Origin: Microbacterium sp.
GTDB taxonomy: Bacteria > Actinomycetota > Actinomycetes > Actinomycetales > Microbacteriaceae
Direction of reading: 5' to 3'
Length of the DNA: 64,000 nucleotides
Assembly: GCF_031178445.1 (NCBI RefSeq)
Contig: NZ_JAPSIY010000005.1
Coordinates: 62,001 to 126,000 of the forward strand
Shown: piece by piece, positions 32,115 through 47,830 of the stretch
Numbering within the stretch: the first letter of the stretch is position 1
Layout: the number at the start of each line of letters is the position of its first letter
Notes under the pieces: model-generated
The model's input: the letters and a program-made list of their open reading frames with translations, nothing else
Told to the model about the DNA's origin: nothing
Databases searched by the model: none
Program-made: the position numbers and the translations under genes

Positions 32115-32801
32115 GTGACAGAACCGCTCTTCACCATCCCGCTGTGGGCAGATCTGCTGGGCGTCGGCCTCGGCGGCATCCAGGGTGCCATGTTCGCCTC
32201 CGGGTTCCAGGGGCAGCGTCGGCTCGACTGGCTGGGCGTCGCGATCATCGGCGTCATGATCGGCATGGGCGGCGGCCTCATCCGGGATCTGCTGATCGGC
32301 CAACCTCCGGCGACGCTGCAGAGCAATTGGTACCTGCTCACAGCTGTGGGTGCCGCGCTGTTCGGCATGCTGCTCGCCGGCGTCTTCAACCGCATCAACA
32401 CATTCATCGTCGTGCTCGACGCCCTCGTCATCGGCATGTTCGGCGCGTTCGGCGTGAGCAAGGCCATCGCGGTCGGATTGCCCGAGGTGCCAGCGGTGTT
32501 CATCGGCGTCTGTGCGGCGGTAGGGGGCAGCGTGCTGCGTGACATGCTGATGGGCCTTCCCGTCGCCATCATGCACGTGGGCTCGCTGTACGCCGTGGCC
32601 GCAGGCGCCGGGTGCGTGTTCATCGTGGCCGCACACGCCTTCGGCATGCAGATCAGCCTGGCCGCCGTCATCGGCATCATCGTCACCGCGGTGATCAGGG
32701 TGCTCGCCGTGGTGTTCGACGTGTCGCTGCCCGAGCAGCGCCGCATCTACCGGCGCAAGGTCGCTGCGGAGACCGGCGTCGTGCCGACGATCAAGCCGTA
32801 G
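32115..32801 (+). CDS. TRIC cation channel family protein (UPF0126)
   Basis: [31 protein letters not shown] and repeat [25 protein letters not shown]. Confidence 0.9.
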   Translation: MTEPLFTIPLWADLLGVGLGGIQGAMFASGFQGQRRLDWLGVAIIGVMIGMGGGLIRDLLIGQPPATLQSNWYLLTAVGAALFGMLLAGVFNRINTFIVVLDALVIGMFGAFGVSKAIAVGLPEVPAVFIGVCAAVGGSVLRDMLMGLPVAIMHVGSLYAVAAGAGCVFIVAAHAFGMQISLAAVIGIIVTAVIRVLAVVFDVSLPEQRRIYRRKVAAETGVVPTIKP

Positions 32802-32824
32802 GGGTGCGCGGCCCTTCGCACGAC

Positions 32825-32859
32825 GGCGCCCCGGATGCGGTATGTGCTTCCGGGGCGCC
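32825..32859. terminator. Hairpin between convergent TRIC gene and leuA
   Basis: GGCGCCCCGGA / TCCGGGGCGCC, 11-bp perfect stem. Confidence 0.65.
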
Positions 32860-32938
32860 CTCGCGATCGCACGGACGGGTGGTCACGGGCGGACGCTCCA
32901 CGCACGGGTGACGGCGCGGAGGCGGATCTGGGTGGCAG

Positions 32939-34726
<1,788 letters not shown>

Positions 34727-34743
34727 TCAGGCCAACACGAGCG

Positions 34744-34782
34744 CCGCGACGAGAGAGGCCCGAAGATCAGGACTCGTCGCGG
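34744..34782 (-). promoter_or_regulatory. Candidate leuA attenuator hairpin
   Basis: On the - strand CCGCGACGAG (34782-34773) pairs with CTCGTCGCGG (34753-34744); 5' arm overlaps the leader ORF. Confidence 0.65.
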
Positions 34783-34814
34783 CAGCTAAGAAGAAGCAGT
34801 CCGCCCAGAGGCAT
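34767..34814 (-). CDS. Leucine-rich leader peptide of leuA (MPLGGLLLLSCRDES)
   Basis: ATG CCT CTG GGC GGA CTG CTT CTT CTT AGC TGC CGC GAC GAG TCC TGA; -10 TACGAT 6 nt upstream (34821-34826). Confidence 0.75.
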   Translation of the reverse strand: MPLGGLLLLSCRDES

Positions 34815-34892
34815 GGGTCGATCGTAACAGCATCCCCGGCCTGCTCGCACGACGACGGTGAGACGATCCGCTCACGGCTGACACTAGAGATC

Positions 34893-35546
34893 ATGAGCAC
34901 AACGCCCAGAACCCCGGCGCTCGCCGGCATCGCCCTTGTCGGAATGCTCAGTCTGAGCGCGTGCGCCGGCTCCCCCGGTTCGCGCCCTCCGGCTGACGGC
35001 GCGTCTTCAGAACCGGCACTCGCGACCGCCGTGCCAGCGCCGCCTTCCGGGGAGGTGATCGGAACCGGCACGGTGATGGACATCGGCGGGTCCGTCGAGC
35101 TCTGCCTCGGCGCGGTCGCCGAGTCGTATCCCCCGCAGTGCGCGGGCGTGCCGATGACGGGCTGGACGTGGGACGGAGTCGAGGGGGCCGAGCGGAGCGG
35201 TGAGGTGAGCTGGGGCGCCTACGCGGTGACCGGCCGCTACGACGGCGAGACGTTCACTCTGACCGGGCAGCCGATGCTGCTCGCCCTGTACGATCCGATG
35301 GCTCCGGAGGATCCCACCGGGGGCGGCACGGGCGACACGGCCGAACCGCGGCTGATCGAGATCCAGGACCAGCTTCCCGAGCTGCTCGGCGATGACGGCG
35401 CAAGCTACCTGGGCTCGTTCCCTGACCGCGGCTACCTGTGGGTGGACATGGTGTGGGATGACGGCACGCTGCAGGACGCCGCGGACGAGGACTTCGGCGA
35501 TGACGTCGTGGTCATCCGCTCGGCGTTGCGGCCGGTCGAGGGCTGA
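34893..35546 (+). CDS. Putative lipoprotein, unknown function
   Basis: MSTTPRTPALAGIALVGMLSLSACAGSPG: signal peptide and lipobox. Confidence 0.7.
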   Translation: MSTTPRTPALAGIALVGMLSLSACAGSPGSRPPADGASSEPALATAVPAPPSGEVIGTGTVMDIGGSVELCLGAVAESYPPQCAGVPMTGWTWDGVEGAERSGEVSWGAYAVTGRYDGETFTLTGQPMLLALYDPMAPEDPTGGGTGDTAEPRLIEIQDQLPELLGDDGASYLGSFPDRGYLWVDMVWDDGTLQDAADEDFGDDVVVIRSALRPVEG

Positions 35547-35551
35547 ACCGG

Positions 35552-36499
35552 TCAGGGGACCAGCGCCACCTTGCCGCCGGGGTGTCCGTCGGCGAGGAAG
35601 CGGAGCGCGGCAGGGGCGTCGCTCAGCGCGAACATGCGCGACATCGGCACGACCAGCCGTCCTTCCTCGGCGAGCTCGACCAGGCGGGCACGCACGCCGT
35701 CACGGAAACGTGCACTCTCCGGCTGCGACCCTGCGATCGCCCGGAAGCCGTGCTGCTCGGCGCGGCCAGCCGCAGCGATCGTGACCACGCGCGAGAGGTC
35801 GGACAGGAGCGCGAGCGAGACGTCCACTGCCTCGTCCGTGCCGACCGCGTCCAGGGCGGCGTCGATGCCGGCCGCTCCCGACGCCTCCACCGTCTCCAGC
35901 ACCCGCGCCAGCAGACCGTCGCCGTAGGCGACGGGTACCCCTCCGAACCGGCGGACGACGTCGAAGCGTGCTCGTCGCGCAGTGCCGATCACCCGGATGC
36001 CGCGCAGCGCTGCCAGCTGGAGAACGCTCACCCCGACCGCACCCGAGGCGCCGTGCAGCAGCACGGTCTCCCCTGGCGCCGCGCGGACGGTCTGCAGCAT
36101 GTCGGCCGCCGTCGTCCCTGCCAGCAGCAGGTTGGCCGCCTCGGGATGCGACAGCGTCGCGGGCTTGCGCAGCACCTTCTCGGCGGGGACCGTCAGCTCG
36201 TCGGCATAGCCGCCGCGCACGCGGAACGCGATCACCTCGTCGCCGACGGCGACCGCACCAGTCACGATCTCGGTTTCAGGGCCCACCGCCGTCACCACGC
36301 CTGAGACCTCGTACCCGATCGGCACCGGCAGCTCGACGCCGGTCCGCGGGGCGGCGACGTGCTTCGCGTCGGCCGGGTTCACGCCCGCGGCGAGCGTCCG
36401 GATCGTGACCTCCCCGCGCCGCGGCGCCGGAGGTTCGTATTCGACCAGGCGCCACCCGTCAGGCGATCCCCAGTTCTCGGCGATCCAGCGGTGTGCCAT
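35552..36499 (-). CDS. Zn-independent NADP-dependent quinone oxidoreductase (MDR family)
   Basis: VLLHGASGAVGVSVLQLAALRGIRVIGTA; GYEVSGVVTAVG. Confidence 0.9.
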   Translation of the reverse strand: MAHRWIAENWGSPDGWRLVEYEPPAPRRGEVTIRTLAAGVNPADAKHVAAPRTGVELPVPIGYEVSGVVTAVGPETEIVTGAVAVGDEVIAFRVRGGYADELTVPAEKVLRKPATLSHPEAANLLLAGTTAADMLQTVRAAPGETVLLHGASGAVGVSVLQLAALRGIRVIGTARRARFDVVRRFGGVPVAYGDGLLARVLETVEASGAAGIDAALDAVGTDEAVDVSLALLSDLSRVVTIAAAGRAEQHGFRAIAGSQPESARFRDGVRARLVELAEEGRLVVPMSRMFALSDAPAALRFLADGHPGGKVALVP

Positions 36500-36500
36500 G

Positions 36501-37397
36501 TCAGAAGCCGAGACGACCCAGCTGCTTGGGGTCGCGCTGCCATTCCTTCGCGACGCGCACGTGGAGCTTCAGGAAGACCCTGGTGCCGAGCAGCTGCTCG
36601 ATGCCTTCGCGTGCGTTCGCGCCGACATCGCGCAGGCGTGCGCCCTTGCGCCCGATGATGATCGCCTTCTGACTGTCGCGCTCGACCACGATCGAGGCAT
36701 GCACATCGGTGAGGTCGCTGTCCTCACGGGGCTCCACCTCGTCGACGACCACGGCGATCGAGTGCGGCAGCTCGTCCCGCACCCCCTCGAGCGCCGCCTC
36801 CCGAATGATCTCGGCGATGCGGTCCTCGTCCGACTCATCGGTGACGATCCCGGCGTCGTACAGGCGCGGACCTTCGGGCAGGAGCTGCAGCATCTCGTCG
36901 GCGAGCACGTCCAGCTGCTCGCGCGTGAGCGCTGACAGCGGGATCACCGCCGCCCAGTCCTCGCGCAGGGAGTCGACCTCCATGAGGCGCTCGACGATGT
37001 CGTCCTTCTCGGCCGCATCCGTCTTGGTGACGATCGCGACCTTCTTCGCACGCGGGTAGCCGTCGAGCGACGCGGCGATACGGCGGTCACCAGGACCGAC
37101 TTTCTCGGTCGCCGGAACGCAGAAGCCGATCACGTCGACATCGCCCAGCACCTGCTCCACAAGGTCGTTCAACCGTTCACCGAGAAGCGTACGGGGCTTG
37201 TGGATACCGGGCGTGTCGACGATGACGAGCTGGCCGTCGGGTCGGTTCAGGATGCCGCGGATCGCCCGCCTGGTGGTCTGCGGCTTCTCGCTGGTGATCG
37301 CGATCTTCTCCCCCACGAGAGCGTTCGTCAACGTCGATTTGCCGACATTGGGCCGCCCTACGAACGTCACGAACCCACTGCGCGTGTTCTCAGTCAT
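36501..37397 (-). CDS. era: GTPase Era (alternative in-frame start at 37415)
   Basis: GFVTFVGRPNVGKSTLTNALVGEKIAITSEKPQTTRRAIRGIL; KH tail IIIGRKGARLRDVGANAREGIEQLLG. Confidence 0.96.
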   Translation of the reverse strand: MTENTRSGFVTFVGRPNVGKSTLTNALVGEKIAITSEKPQTTRRAIRGILNRPDGQLVIVDTPGIHKPRTLLGERLNDLVEQVLGDVDVIGFCVPATEKVGPGDRRIAASLDGYPRAKKVAIVTKTDAAEKDDIVERLMEVDSLREDWAAVIPLSALTREQLDVLADEMLQLLPEGPRLYDAGIVTDESDEDRIAEIIREAALEGVRDELPHSIAVVVDEVEPREDSDLTDVHASIVVERDSQKAIIIGRKGARLRDVGANAREGIEQLLGTRVFLKLHVRVAKEWQRDPKQLGRLGF

Positions 37398-38685
37398 TCC
37401 GCTGTCCTCCGTCATCCTCGCCCGCCTCTGTCTTCTCGGGGGCACGCTCGACGAACACCGTCGCGATCCCGCGGCCTCGTCCGCGCGATGCGCCGCCGGT
37501 GAGCACAAGACCGTCCACGGTCGCGCTCGCGCCCGGCTGCGGGACCTGGCCGAGTGCCTTGCCGAGCAGGCCGCCGATCGAGTCGACGTCCTCGTCCTCG
37601 AGTTCCAGTCCGAACAGGTCTCCGACGTCTTCGAGGGGCAGCCGCGAGTTCACCCTGAATCGCCCGCCTGCCAGCTCGACGATCTCGGCTGGACCTCGGT
37701 CATACTCATCGGCGATGTCGCCGACGAGCTCCTCGATCAGATCCTCGAGGGTGATGATCCCCGAGATGCCGCCGTGCTCATCGACGACGATGCACACGTG
37801 CACGGCGTCGCGCTTCATCTGCTGCAGCAGTGTCTCGGCGCGCATCGACTCGGGAACGAAGACCGCGGGGCGCGCGATGGGCCGCACGGGCGCACCTCGC
37901 CAGGCGCTCTCATCGCGGTAGGCGAACTGCACCAGGTCCTTGAGATACAGCACCCCGACGACATCGTCCGCGTCGTCGTCCACCACGGGCATCCGCGAGA
38001 CGCCGGTGCGCAGGAAGAGCTCCATTGCCTCGGTCGTGGTCGCCGCGGCATCCACCGTCATCATCTCGGTGCGGGGCACCATCACGGCACGTACGAACTG
38101 GTCGGTGAAGTCGAACACCGAATGGATCAGATCACGGTCGTCCTCTTCGATCAGTGCGTTCGAGGCGGCCTCGTCGACCATGCTGAGCAGCTGCTCCTCC
38201 GAGGCGAAATTGCTGCGTACCCCACCAGGGGTTACCCGGCGACCGGCGGCGACCAGAAGCTGAGCGAGTGGGCCGAGCAACGTCCTCACCCCGCGCACCG
38301 TCGGTGCCCACGCGCGCAGGATCCCGGGGGCGCGCAGGCGGCCGTACGACCGCGGGCTCGCCCCGACCAGCACGAACGTGATGCCGGTCATCAGCACGGC
38401 TGCGGCCAGCATCGCCCACCAGATGCTGGGCAGCAGGGCATCCAGCGCGACGGTGACCAGCACGGCGGCGGTCGTCTCCGAGAGCACGCGCATGAACGCC
38501 ACGGCGTTCACGTGCGGGTCGGGGTCGTCGGCGATGCGCTGCAGCGCCTTGGCGTTCCGCCCCGTCGAGGCGAGCTCTTCGAGGTCTGCTCTGGAGCTCA
38601 CCGAGAAAGCGGCATCCACCGCGGTCATCAGGCCGCCGAACGCGACCAGCAGCACGGCGGCCGCAAGGAGTATGGCCGGGGTCAT
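37390..38685 (-). CDS. Hemolysin/CorC-like CNNM-CBS domain membrane protein
   Basis: VFDFTDQFVRAVMVPRTEMMTVDA; DEHGGISGIITLEDLIEELVGDI. Confidence 0.93.
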   Translation of the reverse strand: MTPAILLAAAVLLVAFGGLMTAVDAAFSVSSRADLEELASTGRNAKALQRIADDPDPHVNAVAFMRVLSETTAAVLVTVALDALLPSIWWAMLAAAVLMTGITFVLVGASPRSYGRLRAPGILRAWAPTVRGVRTLLGPLAQLLVAAGRRVTPGGVRSNFASEEQLLSMVDEAASNALIEEDDRDLIHSVFDFTDQFVRAVMVPRTEMMTVDAAATTTEAMELFLRTGVSRMPVVDDDADDVVGVLYLKDLVQFAYRDESAWRGAPVRPIARPAVFVPESMRAETLLQQMKRDAVHVCIVVDEHGGISGIITLEDLIEELVGDIADEYDRGPAEIVELAGGRFRVNSRLPLEDVGDLFGLELEDEDVDSIGGLLGKALGQVPQPGASATVDGLVLTGGASRGRGRGIATVFVERAPEKTEAGEDDGGQRND

Positions 38686-39140
38686 CGGCGGCGTTCGGCG
38701 TGGGCGAATCCCTCGATCAGCGACCGCTGCAGCCCGAACATCTCACGCTCCTCTTCCGGCTCGGCGTGGTCGAAGCCCAGCAGATGCAGCAGGCCGTGCG
38801 TGGTGAGCAGGATGAGCTCGTCCATCAGCGAGTGGCCTGCGGTCTGCGCCTGCGCCTCGGCCACCTGCGGGCACAGCACGATGTCGCCGAGCAGCCCGGG
38901 GGCGGTGGGGCGGTCGGGCGTGCCAGGACGCAGCTCGTCCATCGGGAAGCTCAGCACATCCGTCGGACCGGGCTCGTCCATCCACTGCACGTGCAGCGAC
39001 TCCATAGCGCCCTCATCGACGAGCACGATGGCGACCTCAGCGTCGGGGCTGACGTGCAGCTGCGCGAGGTTGAACTCGGTGAGCCGCTGCAGCACCGTCT
39101 CGTCGACGCTGACCGCCGACTCGTTGTTGATCTCGATCAT
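38682..39140 (-). CDS. ybeY: rRNA maturation RNase YbeY
   Basis: DEPGPTDVLSFPMDE; TTHGLLHLLGFDHAEPEEEREMF. Confidence 0.96.
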   Translation of the reverse strand: MIEINNESAVSVDETVLQRLTEFNLAQLHVSPDAEVAIVLVDEGAMESLHVQWMDEPGPTDVLSFPMDELRPGTPDRPTAPGLLGDIVLCPQVAEAQAQTAGHSLMDELILLTTHGLLHLLGFDHAEPEEEREMFGLQRSLIEGFAHAERRR

Positions 39141-40240
39141 TCCAGGCCTCGCTTCGGCTTGCGGTCTCGGAGGTTGGGGCGCATCCCCGCACGCCGATCG
39201 GCGCGGTTCGCGAACTCATGCGCCTGCTCGCGTTCGACCCGCGCGGCGGTGCGGCGCTCGTCGTACTCGCTGTACGCGTCGACGATGCGTCCGACGAGCG
39301 AATGGCGCACCACGTCGTCACTCGTCAGCCGTGAGAAGTGGATGTCGTCGATGTCGCCCAGCACGCGCGTGACCAGGCGCAGCCCTGAGGCACCGGTGGG
39401 CAGGTCCACCTGCGTGATGTCACCGGTGACGACCATCTTGGTGCCGAAGCCGAGCCTGGTGAGGAACATCTTCATCTGCTCGGGCGTGGTGTTCTGCGCC
39501 TCGTCGAGCACGACGAAGGAGTCGTTCAGCGTGCGCCCGCGCATGTACGCCAGCGGGGCGACCTCGATCGTGCCCGTCGCCATCAGCCGAGGGACGATCT
39601 CGGGGTCCATCATCTCGTTGAGAGCGTCGTAGAGAGGGCGCAGGTAGGGATCGATCTTGTCGGTCAGCGAACCGGGGAGGAATCCCAGCCGCTCTCCCGC
39701 CTCCACGGCCGGACGGGTCAGGATGATGCGCTGCACCTCCTTGCGCTGCAGCGCCTGCACCGCCTTCGCCATCGCCAGGTACGTCTTGCCTGTTCCGGCC
39801 GGTCCGATGCCGAACACGATCGTGTTCTGCTCGATGGCGTCGACATACTCCTTCTGGCCGAGGGTCTTGGGGCGGATCACCTTGCCGCGGGTGGACAGGA
39901 TCGCCTCGCCCAGCACCTCACTGGGCCGCGGTCCCTCCTCGCGCCTCAGCATCCTGGCCGAGTTCTCCACGTCGCTGGGAACGAGGTCGTAGCCGGAACG
40001 GGTCATCTCTAGCAGTTCCTCGACGAGCTTCCTCGCCGCCGCGACGTCTGCCTCGGTGCCGCCGAGGGTGATCTCGTTGCCGCGCACGAGCACCTGCACG
40101 CGTGGATGCTGCTTCTCGAGCACACGCAGCAGGCGGTCCTGCGGGCCGAGCAGCTGAACCATCGCGACGCCGTCGGCGAAGATGCGCTCGGTGTGCTCGG
40201 GCTGAGCGGGAAAACGGGGTGTGGGTTCGTCAGAAGCCAA
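39137..40240 (-). CDS. phoH: PhoH family protein (start uncertain; TTG 40240 chosen)
   Basis: IVFGIGPAGTGKTYLAMAKAVQALQRKEVQRIILTRPAVEAGERLGFLPG. Confidence 0.93.
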   Translation of the reverse strand: MASDEPTPRFPAQPEHTERIFADGVAMVQLLGPQDRLLRVLEKQHPRVQVLVRGNEITLGGTEADVAAARKLVEELLEMTRSGYDLVPSDVENSARMLRREEGPRPSEVLGEAILSTRGKVIRPKTLGQKEYVDAIEQNTIVFGIGPAGTGKTYLAMAKAVQALQRKEVQRIILTRPAVEAGERLGFLPGSLTDKIDPYLRPLYDALNEMMDPEIVPRLMATGTIEVAPLAYMRGRTLNDSFVVLDEAQNTTPEQMKMFLTRLGFGTKMVVTGDITQVDLPTGASGLRLVTRVLGDIDDIHFSRLTSDDVVRHSLVGRIVDAYSEYDERRTAARVEREQAHEFANRADRRAGMRPNLRDRKPKRGLE

Positions 40241-40577
40241 CGAGCTTGCTCTCCTCGATGTCGCCGAGCACGTGTGCATGCACATGGAACACGGACTGGC
40301 CGGCGCTGGCGCCGTTGTTGAATATGAGTCGGTACTCGCCGCCGGCGTGCTCGTCGGCGAGACGCTTGGCCATCGCGATCATCGCGGCCAGCAGTTCCGG
40401 GTCGCCCTGAGCCAGCTCGGTGACGTCACGGTACCGCTCGGTCTTGGGGATCACGAGCGCGTGCAGCGGGGCCTGGGGGTTGATGTCGCGGATCGCGAAG
40501 ACCCGGTCGTCGTCGGCGAGCAGCTCGCCGGGGATCTCCCCGTTCAGGATGCGGGTGAAGATCGAGGGTTCCGTCAT
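40230..40577 (-). CDS. HIT family protein
   Basis: FTRILNGEIPGELLADDDRVFAIRDINPQAPLHALVIPK; HVHAHVLGD. Confidence 0.94.
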   Translation of the reverse strand: MTEPSIFTRILNGEIPGELLADDDRVFAIRDINPQAPLHALVIPKTERYRDVTELAQGDPELLAAMIAMAKRLADEHAGGEYRLIFNNGASAGQSVFHVHAHVLGDIEESKLVGF

Positions 40578-40619
40578 GGGGTTCAGTCTACTTACCGGCC
40601 GCAGCCGCCGGCCGGATGC

Positions 40620-41348
40620 TCACCAGCGTCCGAGCATGGCCGACAGCACGGCGATCGCCGCCGGCCCTGCGGTCGACGTGCGAAGCACCGTGTCTCCGAG
40701 GCGCACCCGCTCGGCTCCCGCCGCCTCCAGTCGCTCGAGCTCCTCGGGCGCGATCCCACCCTCGGGCCCCACGACCAGCACGATCTCCCGTCCGTCCGGC
40801 CTGATGCTCGACAGCTGCGTGTCCGCCCAAGGGTCGAGCAGCAGCATCCGAGATCCGGCAGCCCGCTGCGCCAATCGAGCGGTCGACTGCACCTCGGCGA
40901 CATCGGGGATCCACGCCCGGTGCGCCTGCTTGGCCGCCTCCCGGACGATGCTCGACCAGCGCTCACGCCCCTTCGCCGCCTTCGCCCCCTCCCAGCGGGA
41001 GACGCTGCGCGCCGCCTGCCATGGCACGATCTCGTCGACGCCGAGTTCGCACGCCGCCTGTACGGCCAGCTCGTCCCGGTCGCCCTTCGCGAGCGCCTGC
41101 GCCAGGACGATCCGTGATTCGGGCTCATCCTGCACGGAACGGCGTGCGATGCGAACGCTGACCTGCGACGCCGACACGTCCTCGACCGAGCCCTCGAGCC
41201 AGACGCCGGATCCGTCACCGATCGAGACGCTCTCGCCGACTCGGACCCTTCGCACGACGGCAGCGTGCTTGGCCTCCGCCCCCGTGAGCGTGATCAGCTC
41301 GCCGACGTCTGCGGTGGAGCAGTCAGGAACGATGAAGTGCAGTGCCAT
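40620..41348 (-). CDS. rsmE: 16S rRNA (uracil1498-N3)-methyltransferase
   Basis: GAEAKHAAVVRRVRVGESVSIGDGSG; VLVVGPEGGIAPEELERLEAAGAERVRLGDTVLRTSTAGPAAIAVL. Confidence 0.94.
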   Translation of the reverse strand: MALHFIVPDCSTADVGELITLTGAEAKHAAVVRRVRVGESVSIGDGSGVWLEGSVEDVSASQVSVRIARRSVQDEPESRIVLAQALAKGDRDELAVQAACELGVDEIVPWQAARSVSRWEGAKAAKGRERWSSIVREAAKQAHRAWIPDVAEVQSTARLAQRAAGSRMLLLDPWADTQLSSIRPDGREIVLVVGPEGGIAPEELERLEAAGAERVRLGDTVLRTSTAGPAAIAVLSAMLGRW

Positions 41349-41369
41349 GAGGCTCCGATCCGGGGTCGA

Positions 41370-43563
<2,194 letters not shown>

Positions 43564-43574
43564 GACCCCTCCCG

Positions 43575-43601
43575 CTGGCACTCCAACCTTCTGAGTGCCA
43601 A
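43575..43601. promoter_or_regulatory. CIRCE element upstream of hrcA-dnaJ
   Basis: - strand TTGGCACTC-N9-GAGTGCCAG, close to TTAGCACTC-N9-GAGTGCTAA; -10 TAGGAT adjacent. Confidence 0.9.
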
Positions 43602-43773
43602 TCCTACTCGTGTCCGCCTGGGTCGAGCCCGAGACCCTCCGCGTTATCGCGTCGAGGCCGCTCGGCGAGATCGGAAACGCCTCTGAGGACTCGCTCCGCC
43701 ACGCATCACCGATCCCGACCGGCGGGGCTGCGGGTGGGGCTGCGTCAGAGGGCGCGAGGGGCGGCGGCCAGGA

Positions 43774-44994
43774 TCAGTCCGTGAGCGCACGCACCACCGC
43801 GTCCGCCAGGAGTCGTCCGCGCAGGGTGAGGCGAACGCGCCGTTCCCGCAACGCAGCGGTGGGGTCGACGAGGCCGTCGGAGAGCAGACCCGCGACCCGA
43901 TCGCGACGATCTGCGGCGATCTCGTCGATGGCCAGCCCTTCGACGAGGCGGCTCTGCAGCAGCACCCGCTCGAGCAGCCTGGCCTCCGCGTCGGGGCGCT
44001 CTCTGCCCGCCGCCGGCGAATCTCCGGCGTCGAGCCGCTGGGCGTACGCTGCCGGGTGCTTGACGTTCCACCATCGCAGTCCGGCGACATGACTGTGCGC
44101 GCCCGGCCCGAAGCCCCACCAGTCGCTGCCCCGCCAGTACGCCAGGTTGTGCCGCGATCGGTTGCCGTCGTGACGCGCCCAGTTGCTCACCTCGTACCAG
44201 GCGAAGCCCGCTGCCGACAGTCGGGCGTCGGCGGCCTCGTACATGTCGGCCTGCAGATCGTCGTCAGGGGCCGGGACCTCGCCGCGTCGGATCTGCCTGG
44301 CCAGCTTCGTGCCGTCCTCGATGATCAGGGCGTATGCCGAGATGTGGTCGGGCTCCAGTGCGAGGGCGGCGTCGAGCGACGTCTCCCAATCGGCGAGCGA
44401 CTCCCCCGGCGCGCCGTAGATGAGATCGACGCTGACGTCGAGGCCGGCGTCTCGCGCGGCGTGCACCGCGGTGCTGACGTTCTCGGGCCGATGGGTGCGA
44501 TCCAGCGCCGCGAGCACGTGCGGAACCGCGGACTGCATCCCGATCGACATCCGCGTCACGCCGGCATCGGCGAGTGTGCGCACCACCTCGGGTGTGACCG
44601 TGTCGGGGTTCGCCTCGACCGTCACCTCGGCGCCGTCGCGGATGCCGAACGCCGAGACGACGCCGTCCAGCATCCGCCCGAGATCTCCGGCCGGCAGCAG
44701 TGTCGGGGTGCCGCCTCCGAAGAAGACCGTGTCGAGCGGGCGGAGTGCGTCCGCATCGGACAGGACTCCCTGCGCCAGCGCCACCTCCCTCAGGAGAGTC
44801 GACGCGTAGTCCTCCTGCTTCGCGCCGCGCAGCTCGCCCGAGGTGTAGGTGTTGAAGTCGCAGTAGCCGCAGCGGACCCGGCAGAAGGGCACGTGCAGGT
44901 ACGCGGAGAACGGTACGGCGATATCGGGCGTGAGGTCAGCGGGCAGTCGCCCGTCTGCGGGTGCGGGATCGCCCAGCGGAAGTGCACCCGCCAT
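43774..44994 (-). CDS. hemW: Radical SAM HemW (coproporphyrinogen III oxidase-like)
   Basis: FSAYLHVPFCRVRCGYCDFNTY; FFGGGTPTLLPAGDLGRML. Confidence 0.94.
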   Translation of the reverse strand: MAGALPLGDPAPADGRLPADLTPDIAVPFSAYLHVPFCRVRCGYCDFNTYTSGELRGAKQEDYASTLLREVALAQGVLSDADALRPLDTVFFGGGTPTLLPAGDLGRMLDGVVSAFGIRDGAEVTVEANPDTVTPEVVRTLADAGVTRMSIGMQSAVPHVLAALDRTHRPENVSTAVHAARDAGLDVSVDLIYGAPGESLADWETSLDAALALEPDHISAYALIIEDGTKLARQIRRGEVPAPDDDLQADMYEAADARLSAAGFAWYEVSNWARHDGNRSRHNLAYWRGSDWWGFGPGAHSHVAGLRWWNVKHPAAYAQRLDAGDSPAAGRERPDAEARLLERVLLQSRLVEGLAIDEIAADRRDRVAGLLSDGLVDPTAALRERRVRLTLRGRLLADAVVRALTD

Positions 44995-45644
44995 CAGATC
45001 GGTGTCGCGTACAACGGGGAGATCGCCCGAAGATAGAGCGCGAACAACTCGCGTCGGCGTCGCTTGACGAGACCGGGAAGCCGATACAGCATCGACACCG
45101 GAGCGTCGAAGGCCCGCACCGTGAACCAGACCTCGTCGGTGTCCTCGCGCCAGTCGACGTCGAACGACTCCTCGCCACTGACGACCGAGCCGCCGATGGT
45201 CCCCAGCACGAAGCCGATGCGGCGCCGCTCCTCGGTGACCGAGATGACCCGCAGCTCGGCATCGGCGCGCATGCCCTTCACGCGGCCACGCAGCTTCAGC
45301 GTCATGCCGGGTGCGACGAACGGGGTGCCCTCGGCGTCGAATCGCTGCTCGACCTGAGTGCGGTTCGGTGCGATCGGCGATCCCTCCGCGTCGAAGCTCA
45401 CACCCGTGTACGCCGTGCCCGAGGCCGGACGGACGTCGGAGAGCTCGAGCCCCGCGGCGCGCTGAGCCGTCCAGGACAGCAGTGCCTCGCCGGCACTGCG
45501 GAATCGTTCCTCGCCGCTGCCGATACGCCAGGACTCCTCGGCGGGGATGCTGCGCTCCGGCGGATACTGCATCAGATCGGGGGCGTGCGTCGCCCCGACC
45601 GCGGCATAGTCCACCGTGCCTTCTCGGAATGTCCCGCGACGCAT
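44994..45644 (-). CDS. DUF1990 family protein
   Basis: VDYAAVGATHAPDLMQYPPERSIPAEESWRIGSGEERF...VSGEESFDVDWREDTDEVWFTVRAF. Confidence 0.82.
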   Translation of the reverse strand: MRRGTFREGTVDYAAVGATHAPDLMQYPPERSIPAEESWRIGSGEERFRSAGEALLSWTAQRAAGLELSDVRPASGTAYTGVSFDAEGSPIAPNRTQVEQRFDAEGTPFVAPGMTLKLRGRVKGMRADAELRVISVTEERRRIGFVLGTIGGSVVSGEESFDVDWREDTDEVWFTVRAFDAPVSMLYRLPGLVKRRRRELFALYLRAISPLYATPI

Positions 45645-45713
45645 GGGCTCAAGCCTACGTGAGCTGCCTGGACAGCGGCTCACGACCCGCAGCATCCGAG
45701 GATGCCGCGGTGA

Positions 45714-47567
<1,854 letters not shown>

Positions 47568-47830
47568 GTGGTCCTTGGAAGTCCGAAAGGGTTCTGATGA
47601 TTCTACGTTCAGGGCGGCCTAATCCCCCATTCACGCTGAGCGGTGATAGTCTCGCGAAGTTGCCTAGGCGGAACCGGTGAGACCGGATGCCGCGTGCGAC
47701 AGGACTCCGTCACAGCCCGAGTGCGGAAGCGGATGTGCGTAACCCTACGGATGATGCTTGAATTGCATCCCGACCCAGCGTTGCGTCGGCAGATCCCGCG
47801 CACGGCTGTAGAAGAGAAAGAATCACCACC

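Noticed and set aside
34744-34782. Classic intrinsic terminator upstream of leuA
   Set aside because: Stem is strong but followed by CGCTCGTGTTGG with no U-tract; reported instead as an attenuator or translational element.
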